A stretch of DNA of 64,000 nucleotides from Halicephalobus mephisto (taxonomy: Eukaryota > Nematoda > Chromadorea > Rhabditida > Panagrolaimidae), in assembly GCA_009193035.1 (NCBI GenBank), contig SWDT01000070.1, forward strand, positions 719,400-783,399, read 5' to 3'. The translations under genes were made by a program, and so were the position numbers. Numbering within the stretch: the stretch's first letter is position 1; each line of letters begins with the position of its first letter. The notes under the pieces are model-generated. The model saw only the letters and a program-made list of their open reading frames with translations, was not told the origin of the DNA and did no database searches. Positions 13,748 to 22,771 of the stretch are shown in pieces.

Positions 13748-14464
13748 TAAGTTCTAAAAATATTGAAAAAGTAAATTCTAAAAAAAATAATAAATTTTAA
13801 TAAAAAAAAAGAAATTTAGAAATGTTGAAAAAATAAATTTAAAAAAAATTTAATTTTAATAAAAATTAATTTAGAAATATTGAAAATTGAAGCGAGCTAG
13901 GTCCTGCCACGAAATCCCTGAAGAAGGTACGGTAGGCGCTTGCGTGAGAATTTCAAATTTGGCGCGTGATTGTGTTGTTTCGTAATCGTTGATTTCGCAA
14001 TAATTCGGCTTAATTTTGAACATTTCCAGAAAACGGTCAATATCGCAATAAAAATAAACCTAAAAAAACTTAATATTGGAATTTTCAAAATTCTTAGTTA
14101 TGTTTAAAAAAATACTTTTGAGATTAAATAAATTTAAAATTTTTTTGACCTAAACGGATCAGTCTCGGTCAATTCGAAGAATCTGATTTGCGCGAACGGT
14201 GAGAAAGGATTCACTGACAGAAAAGGGACAAGACGGGCTCAATAAATGTTGTTTTGTTTGACAATTGCACCGGCTCGATCCGCGGCGGCCTCCCTCAGTT
14301 CAAACGTCCAACCGAAATCGCGCAAACGTGCGCAAGGCCACTGACGGTTCCATTTTTGAGTCGACAGTTTCACGAAAACTGTTTCTTTAATTTTTCTGTT
14401 ACTAGATTTGTTCAAGCTTTAGTAATCTCCCGTAATTTCAAAAACGTTTAAAACCATTGTTAAA

Positions 14465-14700
14465 AAATAAAACTTTAAATTTCGCGTTGGGACCTTTTCG
14501 TGGTTTTTATATATAAAAATTGAAATTTTTAGGATCAATACCTAAATTTAAAAATTTTTGAATTTCGCGTCAGGACCATTTTGTGGTTTTTATATATAAA
14601 AGTTGAAATTTTATAAAAATTTCAATAATTTTTAGGATCAATACCTGAATTTGAAAATTCTTAAGTTTCGCGTCAGGACCATTTCGTAACAATTTTTATT
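14465..14700. repeat. About 95-bp tandem repeat with TTTCGCGTCAGGACC core
   Basis: Three copies, starting near 14476, 14570 and 14664, of a unit with AATTTCGCGTCAGGACCATT, TTTTATATATAAAA and TAGGATCAATACCT. The core is a motif found at many other places in this window. Confidence 0.75.
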
Positions 14701-15529
14701 TTTTAAAATGATTTTAAAATTTTATGTTAAAATTGTTTCTTAATTTTTAATTTTTCATGAAAATTATTTTTATTTTTCGAATTTTTTTGATTTAAAAAAA
14801 ATTTTTTTTGATTTTTTAAAAATTATTTTGGTTTTTTGAATTTTTTTTCGATTTTTTAAAAATTATTTTGGTTTTTTGAATTTTTTAAAAATTATTTTGG
14901 TTTTTTAAATTTTTTAAAAATTATTTTTATTTTTTAAATTTTTTAAAAATTATTTTTGTTTTTTGAATTTTTTAAAAATTATTTTTATTTTTTAAATTTC
15001 TTGGGATCCATGATAAGAACAACAAAAATGGCCTATGGAACGAAAAAACTGATAATTGACCCATTTTATGCCCTAGTTTTTTGTCCGATCGCGTTCATCA
15101 CCTTGGAGGAATTAGAATTAGATCACGCTTCAAGTTTATTCCCGCAGAAACACTCTTCGAAATTTTCCAAAAACCCGTGAAAACCAATTTTAAGTGTTTT
15201 TTGAGTTATTTTCGATATTTTTAAAACTTCTGTTTGGTCAACCATGATGACCGGTCCCGATTGGACCGTTTTGAACTTTTTTGAGTTTTCGGAAGCCCAG
15301 AGGGAAACCAGCCACGAAAATCCTTGAGATCGGAGAAGACAGTTTTTCCTCGATTTGCCTCTTTCCTCAATTAGAACAGATTGTCGTTGGAACTTCGGGG
15401 ATATTTTTGTTCTTCTTCCATCGATTCACCCGTTTTGCTTAATCTTCTTCGTGATTGTCCTTCGTTTTTATTTTTGGTTTTTCGTTAATTTAATCTATTT
15501 TTTGTTGAATTTTCTAAAATCTAACAAAA

Positions 15530-15665
15530 ATTCTAAAATAAAAATTTCTGAAGATTTTTGAAAAATTCTAAAATAAAAATTTCTGAAGATTTTTGAAAAA
15601 TTCTAAAATAAAAATTTCTGAAGATTTTTGAAAAATTCTAAAATAAAAATTTCTGAAAAATTCTA
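15530..15665. repeat. About 36-bp minisatellite
   Basis: About four near-identical copies of a unit containing TTCTAAAATAAAAATTTCTG and AAGATTTTTGAAAAA, about 200 bp before the src-2 start. Confidence 0.8.
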
Positions 15666-15863
15666 AAATTTAAAAAATTAAAATTTTTGTGAAATTTTTG
15701 AAAAATTCTAAAAATTCGCGTCGAGATTATTTTTGTTTTTAAATTTGAAAAAATTTCAGATGTATGTTTTGTTTTTTAAAATTTATCCGAAAAATTGAAT
15801 ATTTTATTTTTATTTAATTGAAAATAATTCATCATCTTTTCTCGACCCCCGAAAGTCTCCAGG

Positions 15864-18212
15864 ATGGGCAACTGCCTCGGGAAGAAGCCCCCGGGACCCC
15901 CTGCCCTGAACACCGGGGGCCTGGTGTCGAGTGGATCCAATGCCGGTACTCTTGTGACGAATCATTCAACTACAGTAAACAATCTGGTTTTGGCGAATTC
16001 TCTGATCACCGGAGCTGCAAGTCCGAGCGACTCCGGTCAGATCGTCATGTACCCCCACGAACCCAAGGTTAAATTGAGTCCTGTAGATTCTTCAAAAAAA
16101 AATCGAGGAAATAATTTATTCATAGCTTTGTTTGACTACGAAGCAAGGACCGATGAAGACCTCAGTTTTAAGAAAAACGAACTTCTGGAGATCCTCAACG
16201 ACATGCAGGGGGACTGGTGGTACGCGAGGTCATTGCAATCTGGAAAAACGGGCTATATTCCCAGTAACTATGTGGCTAAAGAAAAATCGATCGATGCCCA
16301 GCCTTGGTACTTTGGGAAATTGAGAAGGGTAGATGCCGAAAAATTACTTTTAATGAATCTCAACGAACATGGTTGTTTTTTAGTCAGAGACAGTGAATCC
16401 AGACAAACGGAATTTTCGCTTTCTGTTAGAGATGGAAGTTCCATCAAACACTACAGAATCAGACAACTGGATTCTGGAGGGTACTATATCGCCAGAAGAA
16501 GGCCCTTTGGGACTCTCCAGGAGCTGATCGAACATTACTCCAAAGATCCCGATGGATTGTGTGTTCAATTGAACAAACCGGCCGTCAGAATCGAGACTCC
16601 TCAGACTTCTACCTTCACTTACGACGATCAATGGGAAATCGACAGAAGAACCCTGAGGCTGATCCGTCAGATTGGATCTGGACAGTTTGGGGAAGTTTGG
16701 GAAGCCAGATGGAACAACACCACTCCTGTTGCTGTCAAAAAACTCAAACCTGGGACTGCTGATGTTTCGGATTTTCTTTCAGAAGCTCAGATAATGAAAA
16801 AACTTCGACATAATAGATTACTTCAACTTTATGCTGTATGTACTAGAGAAGAACCTATTTTAATCGTAACTGAACTTATGGCCGAAAATTTGCTTCATTT
16901 TCTCCAGGGCCGGGGCCGCAACTCCAGCACCGGCCAGCTCGTCGACATCGCGAGTCAGATCGCCGACGGCATGAGGTACTTGGAAGAGAAAAATTTTGTC
17001 CATAGAGATCTCGCTGCGAGAAATATTCTGGTTTCTCATCAGATTACTGTAAAAATCGCCGATTTCGGATTAGCCAGATTAATACGGGAAAACGAATACG
17101 AAGCCAGAGTCGGAGCCAGATTCCCGATAAAATGGACCGCTCCAGAATCCGCAAATTACAACAGATTCACAGTCAAAAGGTTCGTTTTTGTTTAAATTTT
17201 GAAATTTTAAAATTTATTGAAAAATTTGAGATTTTTGAAAATATTTTTAAAAATCTTAGTTTTTCGGAATCTGGAGGTAAATCTTTTGGATTTTCCAGAA
17301 TTCATGAAATTTTGTAATTTTCGAGGAGCTGATGGAAGTTTCTAGAATCTTCCAGGGTTTCGTTGAACATTCTTAGATCTCATAATCTTTTTAGACTTTT
17401 TTAGATTTTCTTAGATCTTCTTATAAATGTCTTGGATCTTTTTAGAATCTTCTTAGATTTTCTTAGATCTTCTTTTAAATGTCTTGGATCTTCTTAGAAT
17501 CTCGTCAAATCTTAGATTTTCCTGGAATCATCTTAGATTTTCTTAGAATCTTCTTTTAAATGTTTCGGATCTTCTTAGATTTTCTTAGAATCTCGTCAAA
17601 TCTTAGATTTTCTTAGAATCTTCTTATAAATGTTTTGGATCTTCTTAGAATCTCGTCAAATCTTAGCCTTTCTTAGAATCTTCTTAGGTTTTCTTAGAAT
17701 CTCGTCAAATCTTAGAATCTTCTCATATCTTTTTAGAATTTTCTTAGATTTTCCTGGAGTCTTCTTAGAATCTTCTCATGTCTTCTTGTAATCGTTCCGG
17801 ATCTTCTTAGAATCTCCCAGAAGTCAATAGAAGACCCTGAAACCTTCCAGAAATTTCTAAAATCAAAAAATTTCGAAATTCATAAAATTAATTATTTTTA
17901 AATTTTACAATTTTACGTTTAATTTAATTTTTCAGTGATGTTTGGTCGTTCGGAATCTTGTTGACTGAACTTGTGACTTTTGGAAGGATACCGTATCCGG
18001 GAATGACAAACGCAGAAGTGCTCCAGAAAGTGGAACAAGGATACCGTATGCCTTGTCCGCCGAACTGTCCACCCCAATTGTACGAAATCATGCAGCAATG
18101 TTGGAATAAAGATCCGGAAAAAAGACCCACCTTTGAGACCCTCCAATGGAAGCTCGAGGATCTCTTCACCAACGATTCCTCGGAGTACAAGGAGGCCGCT
18201 CTTTCATATTAG
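15864..18212 (+). CDS. src-2: Src-family tyrosine kinase, SRC-2 type
   Basis: Two exons, 15864-17179 and 17936-18212, give 530 aa. The N-terminus MGNCLGKK has Gly2 for myristoylation and Cys4 as a possible palmitoylation site. The SH3 domain starts near residue 85 (ALFDYEA). SH2 spans about 148-238, with FLVRDSES binding phosphotyrosine. The kinase domain has GSGQFGEV at 271-278, Lys292, HRDLAARN (Asp382), DFG at 400-402 and the activation-loop Tyr412 in NEYEAR. The tail ([11 protein letters not shown]) places Tyr523 where CSK phosphorylates Src. This tail and the linker [12 protein letters not shown] are typical of nematode SRC-2/KIN-22 rather than SRC-1. The kinase acts at the inner plasma membrane. 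All catalytic residues are intact. Confidence 0.96.
17360..17820. repeat. Degenerate minisatellite in the src-2 intron
   Basis: Many diverged copies of TTCTTAGATTTTC, TTAGAATCTTCTTA and AATCTCGTCAAATC modules of about 25-45 bp fill most of the single 756-bp intron. Confidence 0.7.
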
Positions 18213-18252
18213 CATTTCAGAAAGATATACTTTACGAATTTCCTATTTATTC

Positions 18253-18258
18253 AATAAA
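18253..18258 (+). terminator. Poly(A) signal of src-2
   Basis: AATAAA lies 41 bases after the stop codon, within the palindrome TTTATTCAATAAA. The same palindrome with similar flanks recurs at 19949-19961 at the end of the convergent ABT1 gene. Confidence 0.65.
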
Positions 18259-18380
18259 CCTCAAATTCAAATTTTTATCGGAGATATATTTCGTAAGGTT
18301 CTTGATTGAGTTTTTCGGAATTCATCGAAAGAAATATGATTGTGTCATGTTTCGCAATCATTATCGAGTTAAAAATTATG

Positions 18381-18474
18381 TTTTTTGTGTATTGGAGCTG
18401 TTTTTGGATAGTGCCCAGAAAGCCCTGACTTGAGTCCGAAATAGACACTATCCAAAGTCTCTACACACAAAAAA
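18381..18474 (+). ncRNA. Candidate structured RNA or MITE-like hairpin, copy 1
   Basis: The left arm starts TTTTTTGTGT and ends TTTGGATAGTG. The right arm starts CACTATCCAAA and ends ACACAAAAAA, giving about 10 plus 11 perfectly paired bases around a bulged middle and a 32-nt loop. The overall size is that of a microRNA precursor. Nothing shows that it is transcribed, and an inverted-repeat element is an alternative. The strand is arbitrary. Confidence 0.3.
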
Positions 18475-18604
18475 GTGTAATTTTTAGTACAGTAACAGAT
18501 ATAAGTTGTCACTTAAGTTGTAATTTAGTCACAAATGTTAAATATTCATGAAAAATGTCTCGATTATTTTAGATTTCGCAATTATTATCGAGTTAAAAAT
18601 TGTT

Positions 18605-18698
18605 TTTTTTGTGTATTGGAGCTGTTTTTGGATAGTGCCCAGAAAGTCCTGACTTGAGTCCGAAATAGACACTATCCAAAGTCTCTACACACAAAAAA
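18605..18698 (+). ncRNA. Candidate structured RNA or MITE-like hairpin, copy 2
   Basis: Same 94-nt hairpin as at 18381-18474, with one base changed, in the loop (AGCCCTG to AGTCCTG). Both arms are identical to copy 1. Confidence 0.3.
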
Positions 18699-19022
18699 GT
18701 GTAATTTTTAGTACAGTAAAAAGTACAAATCGTCACTGTTAAGTTGTAATTTCGTCACAAATGTTAAATATTCATGAAAAATGTAACGATTGTGTTATAT
18801 TTCGCAATTATTATCGAGTTAAAAATTATATTAAATTAAAAATCAATTTACATTATTTTAATGCAAATTTTGCCAGAATCGAAAAAAATTAAGTAAAATT
18901 AAGTGATGTTAAATTGAGAGTTGACTGTATTTTGAAAAAATTTGCCAGAATCGAAAAAAATTACGTAAAATCGAGAGTCTACTGTAAGTACCGTTTTCAG
19001 GTAAGATGTTTTTCATTTTTTT

Positions 19023-19214
19023 TCAAACAATTCGTTTTTTTTCGTTAATTAAGTTTTCAAAAATCTCCAATTTCTTAAAAATATTAAATATGTCTTCATT
19101 ACTGTAAAAAAAAGTTTTACCAGTAAGATTCGCTATTATTTGCAGATAATGGAGAAATTTTTCTCTTTGATCTTTCGTGTTCTCCAGAGAAAATTCAGTG
19201 TCCGAATCTGCCAT
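19023..19214 (-). CDS. Doubtful small ORF, 63 aa
   Basis: MADSDTEFSLENTKDQ begins directly after an ATTTTTAG acceptor, as trans-spliced nematode genes do. The protein is charged and has no recognised domain; its second half is of poorer coding quality. A GTAAAA donor inside it could end an exon after residue 31. It lies downstream of ABT1 on the same strand, and a candidate solo LTR ends 18 bases upstream of its start. It may be a real small gene, a broken gene or chance. Confidence 0.3.
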   Translation of the reverse strand: MADSDTEFSLENTKDQREKFLHYLQIIANLTGKTFFYSNEDIFNIFKKLEIFENLINEKKRIV

Positions 19215-19231
19215 CTAAAAATGTTCATTAT

Positions 19232-19578
19232 TGTTGGATTTGTCAGTCCAAGTGGCCCGCGTAATGATGAAGTAAGTAGATATCGTAGAAAAGTTTATTT
19301 AACAGATATCTAAGGCACAATATAAAATCTGTGTCGAACTAGAAGCACGTAACAAACATAACAGTTCTTGTTAGGAGGAACTGTATGTCGTCTTGTCAAT
19401 ACCAAGAGAATCTGTTCGAGACCAAGTACTTTCTTTTCGGTGCTAAGGAAATCCGTTCGAGACCAGGTGCTTCTTCTCAGTGCTAAGGAAATCTGTTTGA
19501 GATCAAGAAAATCCATTCGAGACCAGGTGCTCCTTCTCGGTTGCGTTTCTCAGTAAGGATGGAGTACCCGATCCAACA
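19232..19578. mobile_element. Candidate solo LTR
   Basis: A 347-bp segment starts TGTTGGAT and ends ATCCAACA, a perfect 8-bp terminal inverted repeat with the TG...CA ends of an LTR. It contains TATAAAA near 19321. Flanking pentamers are ATTAT and AATAT, one mismatch from a target duplication. Its composition is richer in G+C than its surroundings. No retrotransposon coding sequence is present, so it would be a recombination product or a remnant. Confidence 0.45.
19400..19545. repeat. Internal tandem repeat of the candidate LTR
   Basis: Three copies of a unit with CGTTCGAGACCAGGTGCT, TTCTTCTC and GTGCTAAGGAAATC, spaced about 45-60 bp. Confidence 0.6.
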
Positions 19579-19948
19579 AATATAATCGACTGCACTTAAT
19601 TACAAGTAATTACGGAGCACTTGTGTATAACAAATACCAACACAAAATGGACCTTGTAAGATTACGATAGTCCTACTGAAACCATCTAAAGTCCCAAAAC
19701 TTCTCAAATGACATCTAAAGTGAGTCATACTTGACACAAATTCATTTTTATATTTAAAAAAAATATTTCTTGTTATAACTTCCAAAGCAGAAATCGACAA
19801 AATATAATTAATACTTCAAATTACGCTTCATTAAGAAATTTCCCGCAATACACGACATCTTCCTCCTCGTGAATTACGGTACAACTATTAACTCCGAAAT
19901 TAAGAACCATACTGTAATACTTCAGAGAGACAATTACTAACTATCCCG

Positions 19949-19954
19949 TTTATT
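19949..19954 (-). terminator. Poly(A) signal of ABT1
   Basis: TTTATT on the plus strand reads AATAAA on the minus strand, just past the ABT1 stop. It is half of the palindrome TTTATTCAATAAA. Confidence 0.65.
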
Positions 19955-19981
19955 CAATAAACTTCAAACTCAACAAAAAAA

Positions 19982-21145
19982 TCACTCCTCTTTATCGAAG
20001 ATGAGCTTCATAAGATCCTTGTCACCAGTTTCTGTTTCCTCTTCCTCTGTTTTCTTGATCGGTTTCTTCTGCTCCACTTGACGGCAATACTTCTCCCAAA
20101 GACCTCCCTTCTTTAGTACTTTTTCTTCTAGTTTCTTGATCTTCTCGCCTTTCTCGACCGCTTCGGTGAAGAACGCAGCTTGTCGTTTAACTTGACTCAA
20201 TTCCGCTCTCAATCTTTGTTCCTCCACCTTCTTCTCGTACTGTAATTGCTCCATTAAATGCACCCACTTGAATCCATGGAGATATTTGCAACACCATACA
20301 GTATCATGAGCTGCACTTCTTCCTTTTCCACCGACGATGTTTCCGGAGAGCATTTTCGCGATCATTTTTGCTTTTCTTTTGCTGGAAAATTCTACCCATC
20401 CTTCGGTGAACTTGATATCCTTGTCATATCGTTTATTCTTGACAAAGTGAATTCTGCCGATTTCAGCTAGTCCGGAAAGTTCTTGTCTCATCCTGGCCGG
20501 GTTGAATCCTGGCGGGATACTTGAGAAATAAATGATTCCAGACCTTCTTTGTTTCTCTTCGATATTTAGTTCTTTTTTGCCTTGTTTTTCATCGCTTAGC
20601 TGCTTATCAACGTCCTCAGCAGTCAAAATCTTGTTTTGGATAACTTTGATCTCCCTGACATCTCTTTTATGGGTGATAAACTTCCTGAAATAACAGTTCT
20701 TAATCTTGATTCTGTAATGTAAAAATCCAAGATCAAATGCACAAATTATAAAGAAAAAATTCATTGAATAAATTGTACATTCTAATTGAACAGGTGATCA
20801 TCGAATGGATAAATCTTATTACAGATGGCTTTGGAGAATCATTCAAAATTCAAAAATCCACATTCTCCCAAAGTCACGTAGACTAATTGAATCCATTTCT
20901 CGCCCTTTCAAAAACATTTGTAGAAAAAATAAACCATCTAATATATCAAAAATAATAAAAATGTCAAATCTACGAAGATTTCAATGAAAATTTTTGGCGA
21001 AAATCTAAGAAAACCCTGAATTTAGACTCCCAACCTTAGTTAAGAATTAAAACGCAACAAAAACTCACTTTTTCTTCTTTTTTTTAATTTGAGATTCGAC
21101 TGAGATCGGCTCTGATTCTGGTTTCTCTGGCTTTGGTTTCGTCAT
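19982..21145 (-). CDS. ABT1: ABT1/ESF2-like 18S pre-rRNA processing protein
   Basis: The main exon 20684-19982 encodes the RRM-like ABT1/ESF2 domain: RSGIIYFSSIPPGFNPARMR (RNP2-like strand), GRIHFVKNKR, FTEGWVEFSSKRKAK (RNP1-like) and HGFKWVHLMEQLQYEK, then a charged coiled C-terminus. Exon 1 starts at 21145 with MTKPKPEKPESEP and a lysine run. To keep frame it should end at 21066 (donor GTTTTT); the better-looking donor GTGAGT at 21069 would shift the frame, so this junction is uncertain. ESF2/ABT1 helps early cleavages of the small-subunit processome in the nucleolus. The start lies 179 bp after the DAD1 stop on the same strand, with a TTTTTTAG acceptor between and no AATAAA on this strand, as in an operon. 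AATAAA lies 28 bases past the stop. Confidence 0.88.
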
Positions 21146-21324
21146 TATTAATTAAAACCTAAAAAATAATAAAAATAACAAAAACTTCAAAAATATTCCA
21201 TCGTTAATACGACCATAATCTCAACTACTTTGATAACAAATTATTAATATAACCCTGATAACCCTATTACGACGAAATAAATAAATAAAAAAGAAACAAG
21301 TGCGATTTGCCCCGTTTTTTGGAG

Positions 21325-21706
21325 TTATCCGAGGAAATTGACCACAACTAGATGAAGTACGAGATGTCCGAAGATGAAATCAGCAAAGGCACGCTCTAAT
21401 TCGATGTTGAAATCCTTCTTGTTCTCGGGATTCACTTGGATACGGAGACAGGCTAAAAAAAGTGAAATTTATATATGAAAATTTTACAAAATGCCCACCG
21501 GCGAGGATGAAAGATCCGACGCAAGAAGCGAATCCAGAAAGGAAGGCGTTGAACGGGAAGGTCCCGACAAGCAGACAATAGGCAAATTGCGGGATTCCGG
21601 TGAGCAAAATGTAGAGCATGTAGGCATCGATGATCTTCAAGGTTGAAGAAGTCGTCTTCAAGTAATCACTAAACAATTTCGACAAAATATTCAGAGCTTC
21701 AACCAT
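21325..21706 (-). CDS. dad-1: DAD1, oligosaccharyltransferase subunit
   Basis: Two exons, 21706-21499 and 21452-21325, give 111 aa (family about 113). The signature [20 protein letters not shown] is followed by [27 protein letters not shown] and, in exon 2, [14 protein letters not shown], with the C-terminus [12 protein letters not shown]1 is a small triple-spanning membrane subunit of the ER oligosaccharyltransferase needed for N-glycosylation, and its loss causes apoptosis. The ATG is preceded by a short divergent promoter shared with an RPP38-like gene. ABT1 follows 179 bp downstream on the same strand. Nothing is truncated or altered. Confidence 0.97.
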
Positions 21707-21896
21707 CTTGACAGTTGTTAATTACGAATAATCTGAAAAAAATTAATTAGAAAAAAAGAAAATTTTAAAAAATAAATAAAATTTAAAAAATTCGGACTTC
21801 GCCACGTCGAATGAGCCGAGCCAGATCGGCCAATTTTCGCTTCGAAAGGACCGTCCTTTGGGTGGTGTTCGAGCCGGTCCCTTTCTGGATTTAAAA
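21707..21896. promoter_or_regulatory. Bidirectional promoter, dad-1 / RPP38-like gene
   Basis: Only 190 bp separate the two divergent start codons. The middle (21790-21890) is more GC-rich than the surroundings and has no other gene. A shared promoter is inferred from the layout. Confidence 0.5.
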
Positions 21897-22602
21897 ATGA
21901 CTCGTCGAGGATCTCTTCGTGCTTACATTTCCTCCGTCTCCAAGTTCAATTTTCACGTAGATGAAGACGAAAACAAGCTAAAACAAATCGCAGAATTCCT
22001 AATCCAAGCCGGGAAAGTCCGTCTGAATCCGGCCGAGAAACGCGAAAATTCGGCTTGTTTTTCTGTAAGTTTTTTTTTCATATATAAATTTCGAAAATTG
22101 CCTAATTTCAGAAACAAGAAGTCATCACAATCGGACTTCGTCAGACTCTGAAGGCATTTTACAAGAAAAATCTGAAATGGATCGTTCTGGATTCTGATGT
22201 CATTTCTCCCTCCGCCATTTCGCACGTCTTCGGACTTTTAGGAACAAGGTAATTTTCAAATTTCCACATTTATATAATTTTTACTTCCAGTACTGTGTCT
22301 TCAAATGTGTCTTTCTACGTTTTCAAAGGTCTTTCATCGATTTTAAGTAAGAATTTGAAACTTCCCAGAGTCAGTGCCGTCGGTTTCGGGTCCGACTGCC
22401 AGTTGAACCAACTTTTCGACCAGTGCAGCCCTATCGAAGTAGCTTCAAAAACAAAACCAAAGGTAAAAAGACTTTCTTTCTTTAATACCCATACTTTCAG
22501 CCTCAAGCATCAAATTTCGCAATTCCCGAACTCCACCAACCTGTCGGAAAACCTAAAGCTCAGTTATCCAAGAAGCAGAAGAAAAAACTCCATTCCAAGT
22601 AA
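21897..22602 (+). CDS. L7Ae-like protein, probably RNase P/MRP subunit p38 (RPP38)
   Basis: Four exons in phase, 21897-22064, 22112-22248, 22291-22462 and 22501-22602, give 192 aa. The centre reads as an L7Ae/L30e fold: KQEVITIGLRQTLKAF, KKNLKWIVLDSDV, then VSAVGFGSDCQLNQLF. In family terms these are the RNA-contact helix, the central strand and the closing strand. A basic Lys-rich tail follows. Among L7Ae proteins the order and spacing fit RPP38, which binds kink-turns in RNase P and MRP RNA. It is shorter than human RPP38 (about 283 aa), so the assignment is tentative. Start choice: the ATG at 21897; an upstream in-frame ATG at 21858 would add 13 residues. Confidence 0.65.
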
Positions 22603-22771
22603 TTCCAATTTCTAGTGGTCACACGTTTTTATGGGATATAACTGATATTAGGTAAAGTCAATTTGGCTTTTTCTGGGCAAGAACAATTGGAGCCCGTTCA
22701 AGTAACAATTATTATGGCGAAATACTACATACAATAGACAGTGTAAAGCACTTAAGATGTCGTTGTAAAGC

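Larger units (their letters stand above)
13748..15863. other. Intergenic and src-2 upstream region, with repeats
   Basis: No recognised gene. The more GC-rich part at 13890-14350 could hold promoter or 5' UTR sequence. An ORF at 15011-15180 (56 codons, MAYGTKKLIIDPFYAL) resembles nothing known. The rest is tandem AT-rich repeats, listed separately. A CTCCAG acceptor lies one base before the src-2 ATG. Confidence 0.5.
18340..18840. repeat. About 225-bp tandem repeat, 2.3 copies
   Basis: The marker TTATCGAGTTAAAAATT begins at 18361, 18585 and 18811, so the periods are 224 and 226 bp. The first two units each contain a 94-nt hairpin; the third is truncated before it. Confidence 0.85.

Noticed and set aside
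19400..19545. tRNA B-box-like GTTCGAGACC repeats
   Set aside because: No A box at the right distance and no cloverleaf; the motif recurs because it is part of a tandem repeat.
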